A stretch of DNA of 42,701 nucleotides from Candidatus Collinsella stercoripullorum (GTDB lineage Bacteria; Actinomycetota; Coriobacteriia; Coriobacteriales; Coriobacteriaceae), in assembly GCA_019117005.1 (NCBI GenBank), contig DXAO01000011.1:1-42701 (forward strand), in the 5' to 3' direction. Below are positions 31,111 through 39,326 of this stretch, one piece after another. The translations under genes were made by a program, and so were the position numbers. The notes under the pieces were generated by a model, which had not been told where the DNA came from, ran no database searches, and saw only the letters and a list, made by a program, of their open reading frames with translations. Numbering within the stretch: the stretch's first letter is position 1; each line of letters starts with the position of its first letter.

Positions 31111-32076
31111 ATGTGCTGCAAGCCGTTTTTATCCATCGATAAGCAGATAAGGCTTCTCGAGGACCGCGGAGTGAAGACCGACTCCGACACCGCTGGAATC
31201 CTTATGCGCGAGGGCTATTATTCCGTTGTCAACGGCTATAAGAACCCGTTCCTCGATAGCGAGAAAACGGTTGCGGCGGGCGACGATAGATATATGGCCG
31301 GAACCGAATTCAACGACCTCTACGATCTCTTCTCGTTCGATAGAGCGCTCAGGCTCATCACGTTCCGTTATCTCATCATGGCTGAAGCTGTCGCGAAAAC
31401 CGCAATCGCACACTGCTTCGCGCGCGCACATACAGATCCCGATGACTATCTTCTTCAGGCAAGCTACTGCACGCGCGAGGAGTTCGGTGAGTACGGGAAA
31501 AGCGAAGAAGACTACACGGGCGAGGTCAATAAGTTAATCGGAATACTGTCTTGGCGGAGAGAGAAGAGCGCCACTGAGTTTATCGAGCATTACAGAAGCG
31601 ATTACGGCAAGGTTCCGATCTGGGTTCTGTGCAACGACTTGACATTTGGGAACATGGAGCACTTCTTCAACCTCATGAAGCCGAAGGAGAAGTCAGACGT
31701 CTGCAAGATGATCGCAACCGGAACGGGCAGGCTCGGCGACAAGCTCGTCGGGTACTTCGATGTGCCGACGGCGCGCATCAGCCTTGAAGTGCTCGTAAAG
31801 TTCAGAAACATCTGCGCCCACGACGAACGCCTGTATTGCGCACATGTTGGGGATAGGAAAAACGTCAACTACGCGAAAATGGTATGGATGCTGGAGAGGT
31901 ATCTGACGAACTCCGACTTCTTCTCGTTCCTCGATCAGATAAACGACCTTATCGGAAGTTATAACAGCAGAAACGGTTCCCTTGGGCACATTCTCTCGTC
32001 TTTAGGCTTTCCCGAACTCATCAGAAAGATCGAAAGTCGGATCGAGCTTCTTGAGAAGAGTTCGTCAAAGGAATAG
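31111..32076 (+). CDS. Abi_2-family abortive infection protein (AbiD/AbiF)
   Basis: A 321-residue protein. It starts MCCKPFLSIDKQIRLLEDRG and continues LMREGYYSVVNGYKNPFLD, the signature of the Abi_2 family. The HEPN-type motif VKFRNICAHDERLY lies near residue 240 (R-N-x3-H). These proteins give lactococcal phage resistance through growth arrest on infection, probably by RNA cleavage. A tggaggga 3-9 bases upstream supports the ATG at 31111. It stands alone, has a lower GC content and different codon use from the surrounding core genes, and ends just before a hairpin, all pointing to transfer. It is not closely similar to the AbiD/F gene at 26.5 kb. Confidence 0.9.
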   Translation: MCCKPFLSIDKQIRLLEDRGVKTDSDTAGILMREGYYSVVNGYKNPFLDSEKTVAAGDDRYMAGTEFNDLYDLFSFDRALRLITFRYLIMAEAVAKTAIAHCFARAHTDPDDYLLQASYCTREEFGEYGKSEEDYTGEVNKLIGILSWRREKSATEFIEHYRSDYGKVPIWVLCNDLTFGNMEHFFNLMKPKEKSDVCKMIATGTGRLGDKLVGYFDVPTARISLEVLVKFRNICAHDERLYCAHVGDRKNVNYAKMVWMLERYLTNSDFFSFLDQINDLIGSYNSRNGSLGHILSSLGFPELIRKIESRIELLEKSSSKE

Positions 32077-32089
32077 ATATGGGCGTATC

Positions 32090-32105
32090 GGGGCGGAAAC
32101 GCCCC
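32090..32105 (+). terminator. Hairpin after the Abi_2 gene
   Basis: ggggcg-gaaa-cgcccc, a 6-bp GC stem with a GAAA tetraloop, 14 bases after the stop. The T-tract is weak (tgtgctgtcttgg). The following 250 bases to 32362 hold no gene that I can support. Confidence 0.55.
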
Positions 32106-32362
32106 TGTGCTGTCTTGGATAATACGTGGCGCTCGCAGCCGACTGTTCGAGGTTTGTGGGCGATCCGATGCCGGCACGGTGGCCGAGGTGGGGCGCAGCG
32201 CACGGGCGCAGACGCACAAGTGGGGATACGCGGGCATTCGGGACCGGCCCAAAAGAAAGGGGTCGCCCGCGCGTTCACTGAGCGACCTATAAAAATAGCT
32301 TGGGATATTTTGGGAGACAAGTAGAATATGCAAGCTATCTACGTGCGGTTATGTGACAAGGC

Positions 32363-33469
32363 CTAGATCAAATTCATCTGCCCGCCGACCTTGTTGTACC
32401 AGTCCTGCCACGTGGGCGGGCAGTACTTCTGCGCGGCGGCCGGGGTGAGGGTGGGCCCGTAGACGTCGCCGAGGAAGGCGACATGGGCGGTGATGGACTC
32501 CTCCCAGCTGGAGAAGCGGGTGCTCGTCATCCAGCCCCACGCGTTGTAGTCGCGGAAGCAGTAGGTGCCCTTGGTGCTCTCGATGCACGCGATCGCGGGT
32601 GACCAGCGCGGGTCGACGCTGTTGTCCCACGCGGCCTCGGCGAAGACGCGCCCGTAGCCCGCGAGCGGGCTGCCGGACAGGTAGGCGTCGATGCGCGCGG
32701 TCCAGGTGGAGATGAACTCGTCGCGCGTGACGTTCCAGTTGACGGAGCCGTCGACGGTCACCGAGGCGCTCTGGCCGGACTGGTTCGCGGTGTTGTTCGC
32801 GTTGCCGCCGTCCGCGCCCTCGCCCGACGCGGCAGAGGTGTCGGCGGCGAGGCGCGCCAGCTCCTCGGCGGCCTCCTGCTCGGCGCGTGCCTGGGCCTCG
32901 CTGCGCAGCCTCTGGGCCTCCGCGAGCGTGTCGGCCGCCTTCTGCTCGGCGTCCTCGGCCTGCTTGCGCGCCTCCTCGAGCTCGGTCTTCTTCTGCTCGA
33001 GCTCGGCCTCGGCGTCGTTCAGTTCCTGGATGTCCCGGTTGCTGGACTCCTGGATCTGATCCATGTAGGTGAGGGTTGAGATGGCGTCGTCGAGCGTCGT
33101 GGTCCCCAGGACCACGCCCAAGAAGCCGCCGGAGCTCTTCTGATGCTTGTACTGGGCGCGCATGGCGTCCGAGGCGCGCTCGCGCAGCTCGGGCAGACGC
33201 GCCTCGAGCTCGGCGATATCGGACTCGTTCTGGTCGATGAGGGCCTGGAGCTCGTCGAGGGCGGTCTGCGCCTCCTCGTAGGCGGCCGTCGCGTCCTCGA
33301 CCTGCTTGCGCGCATCGTCGAGCTGGGCCTGCGTGGCCTCCGACACCGCGTAGGCGGCGGTGGGGGAGAGCAGCGGGGCCGCGGCGAAGGCGACGGCGAG
33401 GGTGGCGCAGGTGATCAACCGCGCCGGACGGCGAAGCATCAAGGAGATGTGAGACGAGCTCGCGTGCAT
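32363..33469 (-). CDS. Secreted coiled-coil protein with C-terminal lysozyme-like domain
   Basis: A 368-residue protein. A signal peptide (RPARLITCATLAVAFAAAPL up to TAAYA at about 41) is followed by a long two-part coiled coil (about 45-110 and 140-205) of the PcsB/RipA N-terminal type, with a Gly-rich hinge SSGGFLGVVLGTTTLDDAIS between. An Asn/Gly/Ser linker leads to a C-terminal domain of about 125 residues (FISTWTARIDAYLSGSPLAG, SPAIACIESTKGTYCF, DYNAWGWMTS), which looks like a lysozyme or glucosaminidase-like fold with Glu of CIES as catalytic candidate. It likely cleaves peptidoglycan at division or growth sites, with the coiled coil as a regulatory module. Divergent from the cobalamin riboswitch operon. 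Confidence 0.85.
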   Translation of the reverse strand: MHASSSHISLMLRRPARLITCATLAVAFAAAPLLSPTAAYAVSEATQAQLDDARKQVEDATAAYEEAQTALDELQALIDQNESDIAELEARLPELRERASDAMRAQYKHQKSSGGFLGVVLGTTTLDDAISTLTYMDQIQESSNRDIQELNDAEAELEQKKTELEEARKQAEDAEQKAADTLAEAQRLRSEAQARAEQEAAEELARLAADTSAASGEGADGGNANNTANQSGQSASVTVDGSVNWNVTRDEFISTWTARIDAYLSGSPLAGYGRVFAEAAWDNSVDPRWSPAIACIESTKGTYCFRDYNAWGWMTSTRFSSWEESITAHVAFLGDVYGPTLTPAAAQKYCPPTWQDWYNKVGGQMNLI

Positions 33470-33510
33470 ATACCACCTCGGGCAAATCTGGATTCATCCC
33501 AACGCGACCC

Positions 33511-33643
33511 AGTATACGACATGGTTCGAGTTCAACTTGAACGTTAGACCTCTTTAAGGGTCAAGTTGAAGGTTGGGGTTCGGCTGCGAGCAGCGCGAAC
33601 GCCGAGTTGTTGAGAAGCTCTGGAGTTTCAAGTGAACCTTGAA
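33511..33643. promoter_or_regulatory. Cluster of TTCAA/TTGAA dyads over the promoter of the coiled-coil gene
   Basis: Three dyads lie close together: gttcaa-c-ttgaac (33530-33542, perfect), tcaa-g-ttga within 33561-33570 and ttcaag-tgaac-cttgaa (33627-33643). The first two are also inverted copies of each other (ttcaacttga and tcaagttgaa), giving a possible 10-bp stem. On the minus strand a TATACT at 33511-33516 would be the -10 of the coiled-coil gene, so the first dyad covers its -35 region. A dimeric regulator binding here could control this cell-wall gene. Confidence 0.6.
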
Positions 33644-33804
33644 GGTTCGGCGCCTGCGCCGCGAGGAGTCCGCTGCGGCCCCGCGCGTCCCGCCTCGTGC
33701 CGGGCGCGTTCCCCGGAGGCGTCCGCGAAAGCCCCTGTTCCTGCCGCTCGGGGGTGCGGTGCGTAATCATGCGCACGCGGGTCCGCGGCATCGCGGGTTG
33801 TGTT

Positions 33805-33985
33805 ACGATGCCGGACGTAACTGGCCAAGATGGTGGCGCGGAGACGCGTGGGCACGCCGTGTACTCGGCGGCCCGGGGGAATCGGGGTGCGAGTCCCCGG
33901 CTGTACCAGCAACCGTAACTCGGACGGCCGCGAGTGCACACGCTGTAGATCGGGCGGCGTGCGCGGTCGACTAACGTCAAGTCGG
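33805..33985 (+). ncRNA. Cobalamin riboswitch
   Basis: The conserved core is clear at about 33875-33920: gggaatcggggtgcgagtcc followed by ccggctgtaccagcaaccgt and aa, which matches the cobalamin-riboswitch core (GGGAA, GGTG, CC-GC-TG, GCAACYGTAA). Upstream gccaagatggtggcg and ggagacgcgtgggcac could form the peripheral stems. The usual 3' B12-box is not obvious, so it may belong to the AdoCbl-variant group. It leads the two-gene DUF4430 operon; a cgcaggc/gcctgcg stem at about 34009-34030 may be the expression platform. Cobalamin binding is expected to turn the operon off. Ends are approximate. Confidence 0.85.
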
Positions 33986-34066
33986 ATTTCTCCCCATCTG
34001 TGTCGTGTCGCAGGCGCAACGATGCCTGCGGGGCCGCGGCATGGCCCTGGAGAGAAAGGACCGAGC

Positions 34067-37000
34067 ATGATCGGTATCCGGGCGGCGCTCGCCGCCGCAG
34101 CTTCCCGCCGTCGATCCGACGGCGATCCCGCACAAGGAATCCCCTGCACCGCGCTTCCGCCGGCGCGCGCCCTGACGGCCCTCGCGGTGGCCTTCGCCCT
34201 CGCCATGGGACAGGTCCCGACGGCCGCGCTCGCCGCCGAGCTCGGTGTCGACGCCGTCGCCCCCGCAGACGTCGAGGCGACGGACGCGGCGACAGGCTCA
34301 TCCGACGCCACCGACGCCTCGGGCGAGGCGCCCGCGGACACCGCTGACGACGCATCCTCTGACGCCGCGACCGCGGACGGGACGGATGGGGACGCCGTCG
34401 AATCCGACGCCGCCGACCCCCAGGACGACCCGGCCGGGACGTCCTCCCAAGAGGACGCCGCGACCGCGGACCGGGCGGCGGCCGAGGAGGCGTCCGACCC
34501 CTCGGCCGACGAGACGGCGCCGGCGGAGGAGCAGAAGATCGTCGCCTCGGCATCCATCATCGGGCCGGGCTCAGACGGTGCGGATGCCATCTGGTACGGC
34601 AACGACTCCTTCCAGGTCGACGCCGGCTCCACGGCCGCGGACCTGCTCGAGCGCGCCCTCGAGCAGGCCGGCCTCACCGCCGACTACGGCGAGGGCGCCT
34701 ACGGCTGGTGCCTCAATACGATCACGTCCCCCTATACCGGCGAGGTCCTCGGCTGGGACCAGCCCTCCGGCCATTACTGGCAGGTGTTCGTGAACGGCAA
34801 GGCCTCCGAGGTCGGCGCCGGTTCGGTGGAGCTCAAGGACGGCGACAGCGTCGCGCTGTACTACTCCGCCAACGGCGAGTCCCTGCCCGACGGCGACCTC
34901 CCGCAGAGCCTGTCGGTCACCGCGGCCGTCATCGGACCGGACTCCCATGGCATCTCGGCCGCATGGGCCGAGGAGCGCACCTGGACGGTCGAGGAGGGCG
35001 AGACCGCGGCGGACCTCACCGTGCGCGTCCTCGCCGACGCGGGGCTCACCGCCGACTACGGCGAGGGCACCTACGGCTGGTGCCTCAACACGATCACGTC
35101 GCCCTACACCGACGAGGTCCTCGGCTGGGACGAGGCATCGGGCAGGTACTGGCAGCTGTTCGTGAACGGCGAGCCGTCCGACGTCGGCGCCGGCTCCGCG
35201 GAGCTCAAGGAGGGCGACCGCGTCGTCTGGGCGTACGCCGCCTACGGCGCCGAGGAGCCCGTGCCCGGCGAGCCCGACGCGGATGCCGAGCGCCCCGACT
35301 ACGACTCCGACTGGACCGGCTTCGGCAACGGCGGCGGCACCACGCTGGTGGGCGTGCCCACGCCGAGCGAGTCCGCCGAGCAGAAGTGGGCCGTCGACCT
35401 CAAGAAGCCCGGCGAGTACTACGTCTCCGCCGGCGACCCCATGATCGTGAACGGCGACATCTACGTCACGAGTTCGACCGAGCTCATCCGCATCGACGGG
35501 GACACCGGCGAGGTGCTCGACCGCGTGAGCACGGGCGGGCGCACCACCTATTTCTCGCGCCCCGTCTACGCGGACGGCGTCATCATCATCCCCTCCGACG
35601 ACGGCTCGATCGCCGCGTTCACCGCCGACACCCTCACCTGCGTGTGGCGCACCGCCGCGCTCGAGGCCCCGTCCACGGGCGGCCGCTACCAGGCGAACTC
35701 GACGCTCACCGTGGTCGACGGCTGCGTGATCGCGGGCTTCGAGGCCGGCGCCGGCGCGTTCGGCACCGCCTCGGCGGGCGCCCTGGTCTGCGTGCGCATC
35801 TCCGACGGCAAGGTCATGTGGGTCAACACCTCCGTCAAGGAGGGCGACAGCACCGGCGAGGGGTACTACTGGGCGGGTGCCGCGGTCTCCGGTGACGAGA
35901 TCGTGATCGGCGACGACGGCGGCAAGGTCCAGCTCATCGACGCCTCGACCGGCGATGTCCTGTCGTCCGTGCAGGTCAGCATGCCGTGCCGCTCCACCAT
36001 CGTCGCGGCGGGCACCGAGGACGGCGACGAGGTGTTCCTCGCCGTCGGCCAGTCGCCGGCGACCCTGTTCAAGATCGTCCGCGAGGGCGACACCCTGCGC
36101 ATCGCGGGGCAGGTCGAGTTCGGCTCCTCGTCGACCTCCACGCCCGCGGTCGCGGACGGCGTCGTGTACGTCGGTGGCCTCAACGGCTCCTACAACGGCA
36201 TCCTCGCCGTCATCGACCTCGGCGCCATGACCGTTTCGGACACCTTCGTGACCGACGCGCGGGGCGAGGTCAAGTCCTCGCCGCTCGTCTCGGTCCAGGG
36301 CGATGACACCTACGTCTACTTCACCGCCAACTCGCGGCCCGGCGGCGTGTACCGCTACTCCCTCTCCACGGGGGAGGCGACGCTGCTGTTCACGCCCGAC
36401 ACGGCGCAGCAGAACTACTGCACCGCGAGCGTAATCGCCGACGCCGAGGGCAACCTGTACTACACCAACGACTCCGGTCACCTCTTCTGCATCTCTGCGG
36501 CCGCGGGCTACACGGTCACCTACGACACCCAGGGCGGAAGCTCCATGGCGGCGTCCCATCCGGTCCAGGGCGGCAAGCTGCTCAAACCGGCCGACCCCGA
36601 GCGCGAGGGGTACCGCTTCACCGGCTGGTACACCGATGCCGCGTGCACGGTCGCATGGGACTTCGACGACCCGGTGAACGCCGACATGACCCTCTACGCC
36701 GGCTGGGAGCCCGTCTCCGACGACACGCCCCCGGTGACCCCCGGCGGCGGGACCGGCACCGGCTCCGGCGGCTCCACCGGCGGTTCGACGAACGGCTCGG
36801 CCGGCGGCTCCACGGGCTCCGGGCAGGGCACCGTCCCCGCGGGCGCCCGTCCGGTCGCGACGGGGACCGTCCCCGCGGGCGCCACGCCCCTCTCGACGGC
36901 CGCCGCGGGCGCCGATGCCGGGCAGGACGCCGCGGTGGCCGATGAGGCCGACGGGTCCGCATCCGACGGGACCTCTGCCGCGGGCGCTGCGGCCCGCTCC

Positions 37001-37150
37001 GCTGTCGCCTCGGCGGAGGATGCCGCCGAGAGCGCGCAGACGGGTGCGCCCATGGCGCTCGCGGGCGTCGTCGTCGGCGTCATCGGGCTGGCCGCGATCG
37101 CCGCGTACCTGGTGATCTCCCGCCGCCGCGATTCCGAGGGCGGTCGATAG
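34067..37150 (+). CDS. Large surface protein: two DUF4430 domains, beta-propeller, Flg_new repeat, C-terminal anchor
   Basis: A 1027-residue protein. A long signal peptide (hydrophobic at about 35-56) is followed by an Asp/Ala/Thr-rich stalk to about 165. Two DUF4430 units, the fold of the C-terminal transcobalamin/intrinsic-factor domain, lie at about 165-285 and 290-410 (both with AGLTADYGEG-YGWCLNTITSPY). Residues about 435-810 are a PQQ-type beta-propeller (IRIDGDTGEVLDRVSTGGRT, VIIIPSDDGSIAAFTADTLT). A Flg_new/InlB B-repeat is at about 815-885 (GYRFTGWYTDAACTVAWDFD), then a Gly/Ser linker and a transmembrane helix at about 996-1018 with an RRRDSEGGR end. Control by a cobalamin riboswitch points to capture of B12 or precursors at the surface; that role is an inference. 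An agaaagga lies 8 bases before the ATG. Confidence 0.88.
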   Translation: MIGIRAALAAAASRRRSDGDPAQGIPCTALPPARALTALAVAFALAMGQVPTAALAAELGVDAVAPADVEATDAATGSSDATDASGEAPADTADDASSDAATADGTDGDAVESDAADPQDDPAGTSSQEDAATADRAAAEEASDPSADETAPAEEQKIVASASIIGPGSDGADAIWYGNDSFQVDAGSTAADLLERALEQAGLTADYGEGAYGWCLNTITSPYTGEVLGWDQPSGHYWQVFVNGKASEVGAGSVELKDGDSVALYYSANGESLPDGDLPQSLSVTAAVIGPDSHGISAAWAEERTWTVEEGETAADLTVRVLADAGLTADYGEGTYGWCLNTITSPYTDEVLGWDEASGRYWQLFVNGEPSDVGAGSAELKEGDRVVWAYAAYGAEEPVPGEPDADAERPDYDSDWTGFGNGGGTTLVGVPTPSESAEQKWAVDLKKPGEYYVSAGDPMIVNGDIYVTSSTELIRIDGDTGEVLDRVSTGGRTTYFSRPVYADGVIIIPSDDGSIAAFTADTLTCVWRTAALEAPSTGGRYQANSTLTVVDGCVIAGFEAGAGAFGTASAGALVCVRISDGKVMWVNTSVKEGDSTGEGYYWAGAAVSGDEIVIGDDGGKVQLIDASTGDVLSSVQVSMPCRSTIVAAGTEDGDEVFLAVGQSPATLFKIVREGDTLRIAGQVEFGSSSTSTPAVADGVVYVGGLNGSYNGILAVIDLGAMTVSDTFVTDARGEVKSSPLVSVQGDDTYVYFTANSRPGGVYRYSLSTGEATLLFTPDTAQQNYCTASVIADAEGNLYYTNDSGHLFCISAAAGYTVTYDTQGGSSMAASHPVQGGKLLKPADPEREGYRFTGWYTDAACTVAWDFDDPVNADMTLYAGWEPVSDDTPPVTPGGGTGTGSGGSTGGSTNGSAGGSTGSGQGTVPAGARPVATGTVPAGATPLSTAAAGADAGQDAAVADEADGSASDGTSAAGAAARSAVASAEDAAESAQTGAPMALAGVVVGVIGLAAIAAYLVISRRRDSEGGR
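34673..35131 (+). repeat. Near-identical 87-bp segments in the two DUF4430 domains
   Basis: Bases 34673-34759 and 35045-35131 differ at only 5 of 87 positions by eye, with an offset of 372 bases (124 codons), while the rest of the two domains is much more diverged. This suggests local gene conversion or strong selection on the segment around YGWCLNTITSPY. Confidence 0.85.
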
Positions 37151-37152
37151 CC

Positions 37153-38079
37153 ATGGCCGCTGACGATACCCGCAAACTCGATCCCGTCGAGAACGGGGGC
37201 GCCGCGCCGGACGCTGCGCACGGTGACCTCGACAGGACGCAGCAGGCCCCGGCCCGTCCGGCGGGCGAGGCCTCGACCCCCGAGTCCTTCGTCACCTTCG
37301 GCGAGGGGGCGCAGGGGGATCCGGGGAAGGCCGCGGCGCCCAGGCGCGCGACGGGTCGCCCCGTCCTCCTGGGAGCGCTCGCGCTCTGCTGCGTCGTCCT
37401 GATCGTCGCCTCGCTCGGCTTCGTCCATCCGTCGGATGACGGGTCCTGGTCCCTCTCGTGGCTCTTCCAGACCACGGAGGCGGCTGAGGACCCCGCGTCC
37501 GCCGGGAGCGGCTCGGCGGAGGCGGCCGATGCCCCCATCGCCGCCGACGACGCGTCGGACGCTGCGGACGGCTCCGCCGACGCCTCCGCCGCCGACGCCT
37601 CCGGCCAGGATGCCGGAGCCTCCGTCGACGGCTCCGCCTCCACGGGCACGGGCGCCGCTTCCACCTCCGGCGGTTCCCCGTCATCCTCCTCGTCCTCCTC
37701 GGGCGGGGGTTCGTCCAGCTCCTCCGGCGGCTCCCAGGGGTCGTCCGGCGGCTCGCAGGCCCCGTCCGACGACCGGCGCGACACGGTGACCGTCACCGTG
37801 ACGATCAGCTCCGACGTCGTGGGCGGGAGCGTCTCCGGCGGCGGGACCTTCACGTTCGAGAAGGGCGCCACGGCCTACGACGCCCTGTGCGCCTGCGGCC
37901 TCTCGGTGAACGCGAGCGACTCGGCGTACGGCATCTACGTGAGCGCGATCGGCGGGCTCGCCGCCGAGGGCACGCAGGGGTGGAACTACGCCGTCAACGG
38001 CGTGACCCCCGGCATGAGCTCCAGCTACTACGAGCTCTCGGACGGAGACACCGTCGACTGGTTCTACGTGCTGTCCTAG
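37153..38079 (+). CDS. Membrane-anchored protein with a C-terminal DUF4430 domain
   Basis: A 308-residue protein. A cytoplasmic, polar N-terminus (1-68) is followed by one transmembrane helix (VLLGALALCCVVLIVASLGF, about 70-91), an Asp/Ala then Ser/Gly-rich stalk (about 105-200), and a DUF4430 domain at about 205-308 (FTFEKGATAYDALCACGLSV, TQGWNYAVNGVTPGMSSSYY, LSDGDTVDWFYVLS). It is type II in the membrane with the DUF4430 outside. The ATG lies 2 bases after the stop of the large protein, so it is coupled and under the same cobalamin riboswitch. It may pass ligand from the large protein to a membrane transporter, but no transporter is in the window. Confidence 0.88.
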   Translation: MAADDTRKLDPVENGGAAPDAAHGDLDRTQQAPARPAGEASTPESFVTFGEGAQGDPGKAAAPRRATGRPVLLGALALCCVVLIVASLGFVHPSDDGSWSLSWLFQTTEAAEDPASAGSGSAEAADAPIAADDASDAADGSADASAADASGQDAGASVDGSASTGTGAASTSGGSPSSSSSSSGGGSSSSSGGSQGSSGGSQAPSDDRRDTVTVTVTISSDVVGGSVSGGGTFTFEKGATAYDALCACGLSVNASDSAYGIYVSAIGGLAAEGTQGWNYAVNGVTPGMSSSYYELSDGDTVDWFYVLS

Positions 38080-38110
38080 CTTGCGCGAGCACGCGCCCCG
38101 ATGCGTCCTG

Positions 38111-38153
38111 CGGGCCCGTCCCCGGTTCATCCGGCGACGGGCCCGTTCTCGTT
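38111..38153 (+). terminator. Terminator of the DUF4430 operon
   Basis: cgggcccgtc (38111-38120) pairs perfectly with gacgggcccg (38136-38145), followed by ttctcgtt, 31 bases after the stop of the second gene. Confidence 0.8.
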
Positions 38154-38190
38154 GCGCGCGGGTGCGCCGAGCCGGGAGCCGGCGCTCGGA

Positions 38191-38220
38191 AACGGAAGCG
38201 ACCGGCTCGCAGCCGGTCGC
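38191..38220 (-). terminator. Terminator of the first gtrA-type gene
   Basis: On the minus strand gcgaccggct-gcg-agccggtcgc is a perfect 10-bp stem followed by ttccgttt. It lies 38 bases beyond the stop of the GtrA gene at 38259. Confidence 0.75.
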
Positions 38221-38258
38221 GGTCTCGGTACGATGCGGTTGGGTTGCCGGGAAGGGGC

Positions 38259-38666
38259 TTAGGCGTGCCCGCCGTCCAGGAAGCGGCGGCGGCTGAAGAA
38301 GTTGTACCAGGTGACCATGAAGGTGGAGATCAGCTTCATGACCTGGTAGCCGATGCTCAGGACCGCGACGCCCACGAACATGAACAGGTCGTTCAGGCCG
38401 AGCCCGACGGCGGAGAGCACCGCGAAGATGGTGAACTCGCGCTTGCGGGACAGGTCGTCGCGGCGGCTGAACACATAGCGCATGCTCAGGAAGTAGTTCA
38501 CCACGACGGAGGCGAGAAACGACGCGGAGGTGGCGATCAGGAAGTCGACGTGCAGCAGCTCGACCAAGACGAGCAGCAGGATGTAGTCCACGGCGAGCGA
38601 GGTGATACCCACGACGGCGAACTTGCTGAACTGTTTGACGGTGTCCTTGGAGAGCGCTGCGCGCAC
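38259..38666 (-). CDS. GtrA family membrane protein
   Basis: A 135-residue protein from the GTG at 38666 (aaggag 5 bases upstream). It has four hydrophobic helices typical of GtrA: FAVVGITSLAVDYILLLVLV, the segment IATSASFLASVVVNYFLS followed by MRYVFSRRDDLSRKRE, FAVLSAVGLGLNDLFMFVGV and LISTFMVTWYNFFSRRRF. GtrA proteins help move undecaprenyl-phosphate-linked sugars across the membrane for cell-surface glycan modification. A second paralogue lies next upstream. No partner glycosyltransferase is adjacent, but a polysaccharide ABC exporter lies 3 kb away. Confidence 0.9.
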   Translation of the reverse strand: MRAALSKDTVKQFSKFAVVGITSLAVDYILLLVLVELLHVDFLIATSASFLASVVVNYFLSMRYVFSRRDDLSRKREFTIFAVLSAVGLGLNDLFMFVGVAVLSIGYQVMKLISTFMVTWYNFFSRRRFLDGGHA

Positions 38667-38837
38667 GGATGCTCCTTCATCGCGACCTGTCGGCGAGGCG
38701 GCCGACCGACTGCAGGATACTGTATGCCAATCGTCAGCAAGATGTAAGGAAATCGGCAACAAGAACACAAAGCGCGGCAGGTTGGGTTGAGGTCGGGCCG
38801 CAGGGCGGGTTCCGTCCGCGCCGCTCGGCACCCACGC

Positions 38838-38877
38838 CCGGGGCCTTGCGGGCTGCGAGGGCCCCGCAAGGCCCCGG
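38838..38877. terminator. Large perfect stem-loop between the two gtrA-type genes
   Basis: ccggggccttgcggg (38838-38852) pairs over 15 bases with cccgcaaggccccgg (38863-38877) around a 10-base loop. It lies 54 bases after the stop of the second GtrA gene on the minus strand. It probably ends or stabilises that transcript; no T-run follows. Confidence 0.65.
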
Positions 38878-38930
38878 CGCCTGATACCCGTACGCGGCCT
38901 CCGCGGCCTCGTCGCTTCCCCCGCCGCCGT

Positions 38931-39326
38931 CTACGCCTTCCCGCCACCGTCGAGGAAGATCTTGCGGGTGACGAAGTTCCACACCATCACGACGGCGGTT
39001 GCGAAGATCTTGACGATGCGGTAATCGACGGATACGACCTCGGTGCCCGCCCACATGAGCACGTCGTTGATGATGAGGCCCAGCACCGACAGCACGATGA
39101 AGATCGCGAACTCGCGCCGGCGGCTCATCCCTTCGCGGTGGCTGAACACGTAGCGCATGCTCGCGACGTAGTTGAACACCACCGAGACGGTGAACGAGAC
39201 CGTGGCGGATGCGACCGGGTTCACGCCGAAGACCTCGGTGAGGAACACCATGACGCCGTAGTCGATGACGAACGCGATGACGCCGACCACGCCGAATTTC
39301 ATGAGCTGCGCGATGAGGTTCTTCAT
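38931..39326 (-). CDS. GtrA family membrane protein (paralogue)
   Basis: A 131-residue protein starting MKNLIAQLMKFGVVGVIAFV, with ggaaggcccggt ahead of the ATG at 39326. Four helices: VVGVIAFVIDYGVMVFLTEV, a second containing ATVSFTVSVVFNYVASMRYV, FIVLSVLGLIINDVLMWAGT and IFATAVVMVWNFVTRKIF. It shares layout and motifs (NY-x-SMRYVFS, SRxREF, RxFLDGG) with the neighbour at 38.3 kb, so the pair arose by duplication. Both end in FLDGG with a charged C-terminus. The role is as for the neighbour: lipid-linked sugar translocation in wall or membrane glycan synthesis. Confidence 0.9.
   Translation of the reverse strand: MKNLIAQLMKFGVVGVIAFVIDYGVMVFLTEVFGVNPVASATVSFTVSVVFNYVASMRYVFSHREGMSRRREFAIFIVLSVLGLIINDVLMWAGTEVVSVDYRIVKIFATAVVMVWNFVTRKIFLDGGGKA

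Noticed and set aside
32107..32362. Short plus-strand frame after the Abi_2 gene
   Set aside because: It starts at a terminator hairpin, has mixed composition and no family resemblance; most likely spacer.
34571..36559. 662-codon minus-strand frame opposite the large DUF4430 protein
   Set aside because: Composition (Gly/Val/Asp/Arg/His) is that of an antisense reading of Asp/Ala/Gly-rich coding DNA, and no start signal or family motif is seen.
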